From positions 1,245,809 through 1,309,808 of the forward strand of contig NC_090620.1 of assembly GCF_004359215.1 (NCBI RefSeq): a DNA stretch of 64,000 bases, given 5' to 3'. Of this stretch, positions 10,765 through 21,189 are shown piece by piece. How positions within the stretch are numbered: the first letter of the stretch is position 1; every line of letters begins with the position of its first letter. Source of the stretch: Bremia lactucae. Its lineage: Eukaryota > Oomycota > Peronosporomycetes > Peronosporales > Peronosporaceae. The position numbers and the translations under genes are program-made. The notes beneath the pieces are model-generated. The model did not search any database. It had not been told where the DNA came from and saw nothing but the letters and a program-made list of their open reading frames with translations.

Positions 10765-11498
10765 ACTGGCAACCTCTTAGTCAGAAACTGTCTTTGGGCG
10801 GATGAGCAGTGCCTCCCCCTTCTTAGATTTGAGCCTCCCGGCTAATCTAAAATTGTCAGATTTTATATTTCGAAAAGGAGGTGCAGCCTGGTAAGCTGAA
10901 ATAACGCTTGCACAGCGTTAAAATAGCGCATCTGCTGCGGTTTAGCGTGAGTCGTTAATTATCAGAAGTTTCGGTGCAACGTCATCGGCAAACACTCCCC
11001 CACCAAGCTTGGAGAGTGGGTGCTTCGAAGCTGAGAAAGCAAGAAATACCAAAGCACAAGGATGCGTTGGCAATTTAGTCGGCAGAAAAACTCAGCAAGT
11101 TGAAGATACGAAAACCACGATATGGGTGATGTTAAAATTGCACTAGTTATCTTCAATTGGCCTTCTTATTATTATTTGCGATCCGTTTACCCAGCGTTTC
11201 TGAAGCTGCCAACGAATTAAACAACGGCTGGAAAAACTAAATTCTATAAAGCGGAATTAACTGCCGATCACGGTCCAAAACAATGATATCTAATAAACCA
11301 TCGTGTCGATAGAAGAGATCGATAAAGATTGGTAGTGATTTCGTCTTCGCCAGTACATATGCGTGTTGAAGTTGAGGTTAAAGATTGTGAGTTGCGATTA
11401 GCGCCAGCCGTCAATTCGGTCACGTATAGCCAGTGCAAGTGGGTAGTAGACAAGTTGGTCAGCAATCATCTTGTCTTTCAGACGGTTGGAGTACAGAC
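10765..11498. other. Intergenic stretch without a recognisable gene
   Basis: No supported gene. Reading both strands shows only short frames of biased composition. The stretch ends at a 100-N gap, so upstream exons or regulatory DNA of the cyclase gene may be hidden. Confidence 0.4.
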
Positions 11499-11598
11499 NN
11501 NNNNNNNNNNNNNNNNNNNNNNNNNNNNNNNNNNNNNNNNNNNNNNNNNNNNNNNNNNNNNNNNNNNNNNNNNNNNNNNNNNNNNNNNNNNNNNNNNN
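11499..11598. other. 100-N scaffold gap
   Basis: Exactly 100 N, the conventional placeholder for a gap of unknown length. Confidence 0.99.
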
Positions 11599-11827
11599 AT
11601 GCCGCATAGAGAGCGCCAGTCACGGTCAGAGTGCATGTTGCGGGTTGAGCTGAAGAACCCCAGTGGCACACAGGCAACAGGCGACTCGTATTAAGTAGCA
11701 GCACACGTGCGTTTGGTCCAGCGAGGGACGTTGACATTGTCAGCAGTACTGCACAAGGGATTTGGACGTAGGAGAGACCACACATCTAATTTGCCGACAC
11801 CCAACGCCCACGAGGCTGGACGGAGCG

Positions 11828-14209
11828 ATGTGCTGGTGGTGCTGCATGCGCGTACTGGAAAAGTGTTTACCTCGGAACGATATCGTTCGAGAGCTGGCAC
11901 CGTATTTGCAGCATGTGCACCAGGAAGACGCGCCGGACGACGACACGCGACGAGGTGGGGACATGGGTGGCCCATGGGTGCGGTCGCAGTCTCCCTTGGG
12001 CTTCGACAAGGACTCGGCTACGTCAAGCGACTCTCTGCGCCACGTGAATGCAAATTATCCGTTGCGTCACAGTCTTGACTGCGAATTAAGTCTACAAACC
12101 GACGTGATACAAAGCAGACCGCTGAATTTTATGGGGAGGAGAAAGCTGGACGCCGGCAGTAGTCACGAAGGCAATCACCAGGGCTACCGGGATTTTAAGC
12201 TTGTAAAAGAACACACGAGTTCCGCTGAATCTCTTAAAAATCAGGACGGGCTGCGAACTATTTTGTCCCAGGAAAGCCCTCAGAATCAAAATCAGGATCG
12301 AGATAATTCGACCGCAATCCTTCGTCTTGCAAAAGGGGATGGAGAAAGTGGAGGTAGCAGTACGCATAGCCTGGATGTATCAGGATCGGAGTATTCAGGG
12401 GCAGGCTCGAACAATACAACTTTTAGCAGAAGGAGTATGGTTACGAAAATCAAGACTGACTTGGGCGATTTAACTCCTGTGAGGTGGGAAAAGGTTGTGA
12501 TTGTGCAGGTTTCAGTGCAGGGATTTCGTGAAATGATGAGTCAGGCCAAAGATTTTATGGAGGACGCCAAGCTGCTTTACGAGCACACGGTGCTTTCTCG
12601 TCTGGCCTCTGAGTATGGCGGACAGGAAATATTAAGCCACTCGAGGTCGGGGCTCTTTGTCATTGCCTTTGCCTCTGAATTTCACGCTGCCAAGTGGTGC
12701 CTCTCGCTTCAACTTAGTCTCGTGTACGCTGCGTGGAATGATAAATTACTGAAGCAATTTGATGATATGAAGGAAATTCTGGTGACAACAACGGGTAAGA
12801 CCAAGAAAAATATGCTTTTATATCGTGGTTTTCGCGTTCGGATGGTGATACACACGGCAGATCCAGATGTGAACCCCGAACTGTCACTATGCGAAGCAGT
12901 GAAGTGGACCAAGACAGTGAGTGAATATGCACATGGAGGGCAGATTGTGTTGAGTGACAGTGTGTGGGATCGCCTTAAAGAGCAACTAGTCCAATTAGGC
13001 AATCCTGTTGTTGAAGACCTGGGTGGCCACGCGGTCCTTGGGGATGAAGTGTTGCTCATGCTTTTGTTGCCGCGGGATTTGGAACTGCGAAGGTTTCCTA
13101 CTTTAAAAAGCCCACAGCAACTCTCCTTGGGAATGCGAGATGCCCCGTCGGCACACAAACCCGTTACGATGGTATTTACATTTATTGAAGGTGCTCGGCC
13201 TCTCGTTCGTTGTCATGCGGAAGAACTTGCCGATCGTATCAAGACATTGTGTATGGTTGCTCGCGAGCTGTTGAAAAAGCACAATGGCTACGAGTGCCAG
13301 GAGCTGCAGGGTGATTTTATGCTGGCCTTTTTTACGACTGCAACTGCCATTTTGTGGTGCGGAGAGTTTCAGTTGCGTATTCGGCAAAAATTTTGCGAGT
13401 GGGATCTTGAAAACGAAAATCAAGAGTTACGCTTTTCAATGTCAATGGGTATTGAAACTGGCGTGCCAGCTAGTGTGAGTCCACACAAAACAAGTGGACG
13501 TGCAGACTATTTTGGTAATATCGTGAATCAGACGGCACGTATTGCCAAAGCTGCACATGGGGGCCAAGTATTGATCGGCGGGGATGCGTGGAGTGCTTTT
13601 TGTACTGCCCAGGCTACTTGTCCTAGCCAACAAATTATTGCGATTGCGGAGAAGATTAAGGACATTCCAGGTTTTACTGTCTTTCACTTTAAGGCTCATG
13701 GTTACTACAGCTTCAAAGGTATATCAAAGCCCATTGGCCTTATTGAAGCGATTCCAATTGATGTTCAATCACCAGTGCTTAGCTTGGAGCTTGTTACTCT
13801 TATTCGCGGACGTACTCCTAAATCGAAGCGTATTGATGATGCAGCGCTTGCAAACCAAGCGAAAACGACCGTGTCAGACGTTCCATCAGAGTTGGTGCGT
13901 CTACGACATGGAGGTGAGCAGCCGAACAACTCGATCCGCGAAACGGAATTTGATTTAAACTTGTCATGGGATGACAGCATTTTCGTATTTGAAGACATTG
14001 ACGAAGAGGAGATGGAGGACAAAGAGTTTGGACGTGGGTCAGCCAGCCAAATGGTCTATGGTAGTGTGGCTCTTGCCATGCGGAATAGCACCCTTAACCA
14101 TTCTCGACTAATGGCTCAGCTTCGTTTGTCGGGCATGGAGGGATCTAACACACGGTCAGAACGCGGCTCAGCTAATGCAATCGGTTCTGAAGACATGAAT
14201 AGAGTGTAA
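11828..14209 (+). CDS. Tandem class III nucleotidyl cyclase-like protein (probably catalytically impaired)
   Basis: The start is placed at the first in-frame ATG (MCWWCCMRVLEK), giving 793 residues in one exon. The N-terminus has four Cys within 13 residues (a palmitoylation-like cluster, inference) and then a 200-residue Ser/Asn-rich segment. Two cyclase homology domains follow, at about residues 219-415 and 446-640. Domain 1 (VVIVQVSVQGF) lacks the metal-binding Asp residues. Domain 2 (VTMVFTFIEG) has Phe where the first metal Asp is expected, but keeps the second (D496 in QGDFMLAFF) and the Asn/Arg pair of the active site (N567, R571 in VNQTARI), plus DYFGNIVN and AHGGQVLIG. The acidic C-terminal tail is about 150 residues. 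No transmembrane segment was seen. Class III cyclases make cAMP or cGMP; here a regulatory or pseudo-enzyme role seems more likely. A 5' exon hidden near the gap cannot be excluded. Confidence 0.75.
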   Translation: MCWWCCMRVLEKCLPRNDIVRELAPYLQHVHQEDAPDDDTRRGGDMGGPWVRSQSPLGFDKDSATSSDSLRHVNANYPLRHSLDCELSLQTDVIQSRPLNFMGRRKLDAGSSHEGNHQGYRDFKLVKEHTSSAESLKNQDGLRTILSQESPQNQNQDRDNSTAILRLAKGDGESGGSSTHSLDVSGSEYSGAGSNNTTFSRRSMVTKIKTDLGDLTPVRWEKVVIVQVSVQGFREMMSQAKDFMEDAKLLYEHTVLSRLASEYGGQEILSHSRSGLFVIAFASEFHAAKWCLSLQLSLVYAAWNDKLLKQFDDMKEILVTTTGKTKKNMLLYRGFRVRMVIHTADPDVNPELSLCEAVKWTKTVSEYAHGGQIVLSDSVWDRLKEQLVQLGNPVVEDLGGHAVLGDEVLLMLLLPRDLELRRFPTLKSPQQLSLGMRDAPSAHKPVTMVFTFIEGARPLVRCHAEELADRIKTLCMVARELLKKHNGYECQELQGDFMLAFFTTATAILWCGEFQLRIRQKFCEWDLENENQELRFSMSMGIETGVPASVSPHKTSGRADYFGNIVNQTARIAKAAHGGQVLIGGDAWSAFCTAQATCPSQQIIAIAEKIKDIPGFTVFHFKAHGYYSFKGISKPIGLIEAIPIDVQSPVLSLELVTLIRGRTPKSKRIDDAALANQAKTTVSDVPSELVRLRHGGEQPNNSIRETEFDLNLSWDDSIFVFEDIDEEEMEDKEFGRGSASQMVYGSVALAMRNSTLNHSRLMAQLRLSGMEGSNTRSERGSANAIGSEDMNRV

Positions 14210-14742
14210 GCAAAAGGAAAGCGTGTGGTTTCGTGCCCTACTTGGTCTCTTATTTTTGACAAGTAATGAGATGAAGTACTAAGTCTGCCATGAGGGGACG
14301 CTCGGATAAGCCAGGTTGCGTTTTGTTGTGCAACTAATAAATTAATTTTTGTTTGTCGGGGTTTAATTTGATTTACACGTCTTGTCATTGATCTAATATT
14401 AGGACGTGATTGCTCTTGAAGGTGCTCTCCATGTGTAGATATTATTCGCAAGCACAAAAGAAAGAACAGGAATAAGAGGTGGCTATTTCCATACGCGCTA
14501 AGTTGATATCGACAAGAGCTCTTCAAAAATGCGAAATTTTGAAGTGATAAAAGCTAGACAAGATGTCTCTTGCAGGTAATGTTGTTGCGGATGCGCAATG
14601 GGAACTCATAATTTTAAATGGCAACTATCAGGAGCTAGACACATGAAAAGATTGTCAATTTCTTTTGCTGTGTTCGGACCGAAAAAAGAAAAAGGGTACA
14701 AAGATCAGCTTCTCACTAAAAACTGGCAACATTCAAACTGCG

Positions 14743-14793
14743 TCGGTTTTCTCGTGAGGCGGGACTTCCATGCCTCACGTGGGATGATCCCTG
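14743..14793 (-). repeat. Short Gypsy-1 3'-region remnant
   Basis: About 50 bp (GGCGGGACTTCCATGCCTCA and onward to GATGATCCCTG) is the reverse complement of the Gypsy-1 3' region at 53135-53178. It is an isolated remnant near the cyclase gene. Confidence 0.6.
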
Positions 14794-14943
14794 CATCTGA
14801 ACATCCTTAAAAGATAGTAGACAATAGCACGAACTCATACTATCCTATCAACTGTATAAATACATGGTCTAACTTGCGCAAAAAAAAGTTTTTGTTAGGC
14901 TTGCTATTCAGAGGTTCATTTTTGGACTTTTCACGGAACGCTG

Positions 14944-15575
14944 TCAAGAGTCGCCATTTTGCATTGAGCAAAACCAGCAGTATCTCATCACACTTTTTAA
15001 CCGCGATCCATTCTTCGCCGTTAATATCAGGTATTTTTCAACGAAAGTAGAAGAAGTGTAGTGTAGTCTAGCCTGAGTGTAGATAATTAAGGACCTCCAA
15101 CAATCACATTTAAAATGTAATATTGCTTGATCCTCAATCTCTGCAAAAAAGTGGATATTAAGCTCGCCTTTGAGCATGAATGAGATTTTGCGTCGCCATG
15201 AAGCATCTCCGATCAAATATTTGCATGGTATGGCTCCCAGCACGATTGCCGAGACTAAAGTGCTGCAGCAAAAGAGCTGACGGGCCAATCTTTCGCAAGT
15301 TACAAATTTCCTACAGTGCGCTGCTACTTTTAATTCAGGCCAAATCCGTTGAATCGTAGATGCTCTAATACCTTCAGTTTTCGTCGTCTCGATGAAGGGT
15401 TTGGTCTGCACGAGTAGCTGATGTAAATTGCGACAAAATTTTCTCTATGATGCCAAACTTTACCTTGGCGGTAGCTTACAGACCCATTACATACAGCTGT
15501 TAATGTAACTCTTTCATAATCAAGCCGCCGAAAGCTTTGTTGCCAATTGTAAAATGTGCTCTCGATGGTATCCAT
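14944..15575 (-). other. Two overlapping unrecognised frames, possible gene remnant
   Basis: A minus-strand ATG frame at 15330-15575 (MDTIESTFYNWQQSFRRLDY) overlaps a second frame at 14944-15411 (QTKPFIETTKTEGIRASTIQ). A single frameshift near 15400 would join them into about 220 residues. Composition is mixed and protein-like, with a Cys-rich C-terminal end. I do not recognise a domain, no splice sites clearly support it, and no second copy exists in the window. It could be a decayed host gene, a lineage-specific gene or chance. Confidence 0.25.
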
Positions 15576-16724
15576 TTCCAGTAGCTTGTTTTTTCAAGCT
15601 CATGCAATTAACTTATTAATGTATTAAAAGCTCACCCCTTCATATAAAGCGATGCTGACTTCATGCGCTTTGAAATATAGAGGTGTCGCGCACGCTCTTT
15701 ATTATCGCATTGTAATAAAATTCTACAATCACTAAGGTGCTGCGTCATGTAGACATGAAAAGTGCTTTCTTAGTATTTTTGTTCATGTAACTGCTCAACA
15801 TCGTGCTACAAATCAGAGCGAGTTTGTGTAAACACGTCAGTTCTTTGTACTTTCTGCCGAGCGCATGATACTTGAAATGCCCTCGCAACTTTAAAATGTA
15901 CGTGAAGTTTGACTCCTTGATGAGCCGGTATTTTTTTTGGATGCCGGAGGCATTAACACTTCAAATACTACGTACCTCTCTTTTTATCTTGGTGCGACCA
16001 GAAAGGAACGAAAACTAAAAAGGTTGATAGTAGGCCACGGCGCTCGTCAAAATTTGTCCCTTGACGATACATGCGACTGTGTTGATTGCTTTTGAACTTC
16101 ATGCAAAGTAGTGCGTAGAACGTAGGATGCAGTAACAACACGTGGCAACCATCATAATTTGAGGCTTGACTCTATTCAAATCCAGCAGCTTTTATGAGCT
16201 GCTTGTTCATCAACTTATGACGCACTTAAGTCCAATCGGCAAGATCGCTTTCATCAATTGGTTGTTGCTGACCATGAGTCTGTGCGTACCTTTATAATCG
16301 CAAAATTTGTAGGACACAAAAGGAGGTTAGTTGAAGTGATTTCTTGTGCAGTAACTAATGACTTGTTGGCATGAGACGACAGCGGAGTTTGACTTGAGGT
16401 TAGAAACAGACATTTTGTGACCATGTCAAGAACCGTCTAGTAATCAGCAAAACGCAACTCTTGCGACAAATATCGAAAATTTTCGACTGTTTCTACTATT
16501 CCGTTCTAGAAAAACAACCTTCGAGCAAGATTAAGTTTTCTTTTTCTTACTATCTGGCTTTGTATTGCGGTCAAAATTGAGCTACTCCATACAAGCGCCG
16601 CATTACATGTATCTGACGCCAACGAGAATAAAAAGCGAAAAGAGTGGCTGGAGACGTAGTTAATGTGACCTTGGTCACGGAGCGATTAAAGTGAATTCTT
16701 CTAGTAACAATCAGTAGGTGACAA
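15576..16724. other. Intergenic stretch without a recognisable gene
   Basis: AT-rich sequence with no frame of convincing length and no repeat shared with the rest of the window. It includes the downstream region of the minus-strand gene at 16725. Confidence 0.5.
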
Positions 16725-17695
16725 TTATTCGGTCAAACCCATGTTGACCTCGCCATTGAATATGGCGGCAGCAGCCGCAAAACGCTCAGCCTGTTGCTGC
16801 TGGAGCTCTGTCATGGACATCAAAAAGGCAGGTTCTTGCTGGTATTTCATCATTGCTGCCTGCAGTACCTCGCGCGTCAGTCCGTGCTTCGCGTGAATCT
16901 CAGCCGACAAATTGTCGGCGCGCTTGACATATCTCTGGTTGATAGCTTCCTCCTTGTTGTCAGGATCGAGTTCCTTCACCTCAAGGCACACCTCTTCCAT
17001 GGCCACGTTCAGTGACTCCATGGTCTCCTGCATGATTTCAATAAATTTAGTCAACGTGAGCTCGGCAGGCACTTCGACGTCGCTATAACCGCCACCGGTC
17101 ATAACACGATAAAGCTCCTGAAGTTTTGAGACAGCATTGGCAACTTCCTTGTCGTCTTCTTCTTCAAAGTACTCTGTGGCCAATTTAACTTCATCTTCCG
17201 TGGTCTGGAACTTGGCATACACCTGCGACTCAATAGCCTTCATAGCCTCTTCAAACTGGCCCATAAGATAAGAGGCGAGCTGGTCCTCAGGTAAAGAGCG
17301 TCCATTTTGAGATGACTCCTGACGAATTTTGGCCTCCAGCTTAGCAAGTTGCATCTACGGGTGATAAACACTTAGTCAACTGTATCGGCTGGTAGCAGAT
17401 AGTTTCACGTACCACGACTTGGCCCATTTGTGTGCAAATAGTCTCAAGAATGCTCAGAAGCTGCTCTTTGTGTAGATTTGGCACCTCACGCACACCTTCA
17501 TCCTGCTGACTTTTTTTCTTCGCGTCCTGTATGCGCAATATTTTCCTCATCAGTTCATTGTATAATCGCGAAAGAAAAGTCGTCATGTATTCATACGGTG
17601 GAGTTAACTTTGCGGGTAAATGCGAAAATTAGTAGCGTGACAGCTGCCACAGTTGAGATGCCTATAATCACCACGGGCTTCGTCACATGCACCAT
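16725..17695 (-). CDS. Signal-anchored coiled-coil protein, unrecognised
   Basis: The spliced minus-strand model has exons 17609-17695, 17413-17526 and 16725-17354, with phase-0 introns of 82 nt (GTTAAC...ATACAG) and 58 nt (GTACGT...CCGTAG). The ATG at 17695 gives 276 residues beginning MVHVTKPVVIIG. A single hydrophobic segment (VVIIGISTVAAVTLLIFAF) followed by RK and a Lys/Gln-rich stretch suggests a signal anchor with a cytosolic body. The rest is highly charged and helical (EEAMKAIESQVYAKF, EYFEEEDDKEVANAVSKLQE), with a Gln/Ala-rich C-terminus (QQQQAERFAAAAAIF). I do not recognise the family. The last exon could also be read from its own ATG at 17354. The first intron has a weak donor, so the fusion of the membrane segment to the body is the least certain part. 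Confidence 0.55.
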
Positions 17696-18046
17696 TTCGC
17701 TGCGTAAGTAGAAGGAGGGAGTTGCCCGCCCAAGTATTTCTTGTATGTGAGTGGATGCAGTGGAGCGGCTGTCGGTTAGTACCGGTAATTGTTGTCGACT
17801 GACAGGATTAATAATACCGGTTTCTTTCACCTAAGCAGCGGTTCGAAACAACGTCAGTATCACCCGAATCGTAACGTCGCCCAAAGGGTACTTAAAAAGT
17901 ACAAATTGGAATTAATGCTAGTGTGATGATATTTGACGCAGATCGTGCATTATTGGCTTATTGGTAAAAGAGATGCGAAATGAGCATATTTTTATGATGC
18001 TAATTTTGCTACGAACTTGTGTAAAGTGTAACAAAGGCATATTTCG

Positions 18047-19195
18047 CTGGTACTGCCTCAGTACTAGCTAACTAACATGAAGGCAAAGGTGCCGCCGGAT
18101 ACTTCACGTACATGGCGTGCACAGGAAGGGTTTTAAGTTGCTAAGAATTCTTCGCAACTAAACGTCAATACAAAGGTAGACTCAGTATAGGGAAAAATGT
18201 AAAACTGTATTCAATATACAAAGTCCCTACCTGCTACAATCTTCTTAACCTGACTTAATATATTAATCTAAGTGTGTATTGCGACTAATTGGTCACCGCC
18301 CATTCGCGCGTCTAGCAGCGATTGGCGGGGTAGATTTAAAAATTTAATTGGGCCAATGAACAGAACTGTCACATTGCCGCTACAAGATTACCGTGTATAG
18401 TTGTAACGCGGCAGCTTTTGCTAGCACTGACAACAGTACTAGCTAACCTAGACTTACAATAGTGAAGGTGAGATGCCTCGATTAATTCACGTACAGTGGC
18501 GTGCAGAGGAAGTTTACAAGTAGCTAAGAAATCTAAGCTTCTAGAGGTCGATACTAACGCTTTACTATAGAGAGCTGTATTTAATATTAAATTCCTACGT
18601 AATGATCTTCAATCGACTGACTTTAATTTTGATGAATTCGAGGAAATACAATGCGTTTTTACTACGTTTTTTGGTAAATTTCCCCCTTAGAACACCAAGG
18701 TATTCTGCTGAACGCGTCTATGCACTTGAGAATGACGTTAAACTTCACGTGGAAGAGTGTGTTGCTTTCTTCAAAGTCGTCAACTCCTTGTTGAAATGCA
18801 GCAAATGTACCAGCCTACAGGGTGTTCCTATTGACGTGGAGTGCGACGGGGATGCTGACAAGGAAATCGACATAGACATGTATGGGTGAGGAGGAGAGAT
18901 GTGTTGGTGTTGGTCGGGAGGCTGGAGGTCACGCTATTGCGGCAGACGAGTGTAGGGTGACAAAGTAGGCGATGTCGCAGCGTGGCAGGCATGTTGGGCG
19001 GGTTGCGGTGATGCTGCCGAAATCTAATCTCAGCGGCGTTATTTTCTTACGCAGATTTCGATTTCGAAAAAAATGCAATGAATTATTAATTATACATGTA
19101 AAGCGCCTCCTTGCGATCGTCCAATCGTCCGTTGTAACGATTGGCGGGGTCGTTTCAAACTGAAATGAACCAATCAATAGAACTAATGTCTTGTC
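18047..19195 (-). repeat. Two diverged LTR-like repeat units in direct tandem
   Basis: Sequence from about 18047 (AGTACTAGCTAAC ... TTCACGTACATGGCGTGCACAGGAAG) recurs from about 18421 (AGTACTAGCTAAC ... TTCACGTACAGTGGCGTGCAGAGGAAG). The downstream block CGATTGGCGGGGT...CCAATGAACAGAACT (18321-18367) recurs at 19139-19185. The layout resembles a reverse-complemented Gypsy-1 LTR (CACGTAC stem, GCAGAGGAAG, ACTGTATTTAATAT). These are probably old LTRs of a related family with an internal insertion in the second unit. Confidence 0.4.
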
Positions 19196-19313
19196 GCGTC
19201 AATATAACCACTGTAGACGGGCACGTCGCAATGCGGCCACGCTCTACTTAGCACACACCCTAGCACAGCGAGGAAGCGGTTTGCACCTGCTTCTCTTGCG
19301 TGCAGTGAGGTAG
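19196..19313. repeat. Dispersed repeat, copy 1 (second copy 36386-36505)
   Basis: The block GGGCACGTCGCAATGCGGCC, then CACGCTCTACTT, AGCACAGCGAGGAAGCGGTT and CTTCTCTTGCGTGCAGTGAG, is nearly the same as 36410-36505. Both copies end at GTGAGGTAG, next to a gap here and next to Gypsy-1 LTR DNA there. The family is not recognised. Confidence 0.55.
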
Positions 19314-19413
19314 NNNNNNNNNNNNNNNNNNNNNNNNNNNNNNNNNNNNNNNNNNNNNNNNNNNNNNNNNNNNNNNNNNNNNNNNNNNNNNNNNNNNNNN
19401 NNNNNNNNNNNNN
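19314..19413. other. 100-N scaffold gap
   Basis: Exactly 100 N, placed between a dispersed repeat and a Gypsy-1 3' end, as expected where repeats break an assembly. Confidence 0.99.
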
Positions 19414-19599
19414 GGTAGACGGAACGTCTACCGCAAGAGATAACAATGCGTCACCCGCGGCTGCACGAACCGCAGCCGAAGGTTCAACACTATCCTCACC
19501 CCGCATGAATTGTTCCTTCATGCGATGGAATTTAAAATGATGGATCTGACCAATCAAAATCATTTTAAAAATTAAGTGGTCATTTAGCGACCACTCCAC
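19414..19599 (-). pseudogene. Antisense reading frame of Gypsy-1, N-terminal part
   Basis: On the minus strand an ATG at 19599 opens an uninterrupted frame (MEWSLNDHLIFKMILIGQIH ... SAAVRAAAGDALLSLAVDVP) that runs into the gap. It is homologous to 6940-7128 and continues, in the other copies, into the acidic segment. This is the only copy in which the N-terminal part is open. Confidence 0.4.
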
Positions 19600-19626
19600 C
19601 TAATGACATTCAGAGTGATTGTCGTT

Positions 19627-20091
19627 TAAGGGAGGGGTGATGTAACGGGGTGTATCGTTACATGAAATTAACAATAAAAGATTGTTAATTAATATTATCC
19701 AAAAGGTAGATAATATTTGGAGGAAATTACTTTAAATAGTAATTTCCTGAATTCTTATCCATAAATAGGTATAGACCATTATGTCTATTTATTCCGCAGA
19801 CTAATCAGCTGTAGAAGTAATCAAAGAGAGTTACGAGATAAGATAGATAAGAATTCATTTACATGTTTAGTATTAGTTTATAGTTAAGACAACATTTACA
19901 AAGATAGATTAACAAAGACACTTAACTATATTAATACAGTTTTCATTTTACCCTCTTAAGCTAACTTGCCTTAAGAGAAGTCTTCCTCTACACGTACAGT
20001 GTACGTTACTTAACGAGAGGCACCACTCACATCTGAAGCAGTGTGAAGTGGACTTGTACTGAAACAGTACAAGTCGCAGTGCCCCGTTACA
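19627..20091 (+). repeat. Gypsy-1 polypurine tract and complete LTR
   Basis: The polypurine tract TAAGGGAGGGGTGA (19627-19640) precedes a 451 bp LTR, 19641-20091, running TGTAACGGGG to CCCCGTTACA. It differs from the LTR at 36603-37053 at only about one position over the stretch compared, and from 63651-64000 hardly at all, so it marks a recently active subfamily. It is the 3' LTR of an element whose body lies in or beyond the gap. The sequence after it (20092 on) is not element DNA. Confidence 0.9.
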
Positions 20092-20644
20092 CTATCGGCT
20101 TCAAATTTAACGACAGTAAAATTTATGCAAAACTCTGATATCTCCCTATCATGTTTATCGTGTAAGCAAGCACATAAGCGAGGATATTGATCTATTGTGG
20201 ATTGTAATGTACCACAACTTCGTCGGCGAACAATGACAACTGAACAGGCTATGAAGAATGACAAGTGGGGACAACGAACAATAAAACGTGATCTTTTTAC
20301 ATCAGAACTTTCTTAGCCGAGTAAACGAGCTCAAAATTTTGATCATTATTGGTGCCCAAACTGCTTCCATGGAAGAGTATAAAGCACAATCAATAGCTCT
20401 TTCGATGCACTTAAAAGCTTGTTGCAGATGGATTTATCTGTCGTGACTGAATTTTCGAGCCCATTTCGCCCTCTTTCATTGACCTACACAAAGGCGCACG
20501 TTTCACGAAGTCGGTCGCCTTGCATAAGTCAAGCCTTTGCGTAACAGCAACCCCGATCACGCTGCAACCATATAATTCCTCTACATTATTCACTCGCTCC
20601 TATTGAGTTGAGGTATTTTTAACATGAAAGTGATCGACGGACAC
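20092..20644. other. Stretch between two retroelements, no gene seen
   Basis: No supported gene or repeat. It is probably the old target sequence between the Gypsy-1 3' LTR and the Gypsy-2 3' LTR. Confidence 0.4.
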
Positions 20645-21140
20645 TGTAGCGGAGCTGCCTTGCTCCTCAAGTCAGAGGGAGACTTACAGACTCAAAAAGT
20701 CACTTATTGCTTATAACTAAAAGGTTTAACAACTAAGTGAGTCGTACAAGCTCGCAGAGCTTACTGAATCCTATTCAAGGGATTTATTAGGGGCTCGTTG
20801 AACCAAGTGGCAACTCGTGCCCGAGAGTATATACCTTCGAAAGGATAATTTCTCTCACAGATCAATGCGCAAGCCGTAGGAAGGCACTAGAAATTGTAAG
20901 ATGAAAAGGGAACTGAACTTTATGTAGTTATTTAAATCTTAAACATTACTTTAGCTGAATTAAAATAGATTTCGGCCGCCAGATTTATATTTTGGCGGCT
21001 GCCACATATATTACCCATAATAAAAGGGGTTTTAGTAATTAACTATTTTAAATAAAATAGAAGTGTGTTTTATTCATAAAGTAAATGTACCACCGCAACA
21101 GTTCTCCAACCAACGTGTGCCCTATTACGCCCTCCCCAAC
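20645..21140 (-). repeat. Gypsy-2a 3' LTR and polypurine tract (minus strand)
   Basis: The LTR at 20645-21128 is the reverse complement of the + strand Gypsy-2 LTRs at 35432-35891 and 55384-55868; shared blocks include GCACACnTnGGTTGGAGAAC and the GGAGC...GCTCCGCTACA end. A purine tract (TTGGGGAGGGCG on the minus strand, 21129-21140) borders its 5' end, which fixes the element's orientation. Confidence 0.85.
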
Positions 21141-21189
21141 TAGACTGTCGACACCGAGTGCTTCATTCGCTATATTTTCTCTTTGAGAT

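Noticed and set aside
18602..18889. 95-residue plus-strand frame
   Set aside because: It lies between diverged LTR-like repeats, has no motif and no supporting splice or start context beyond chance.
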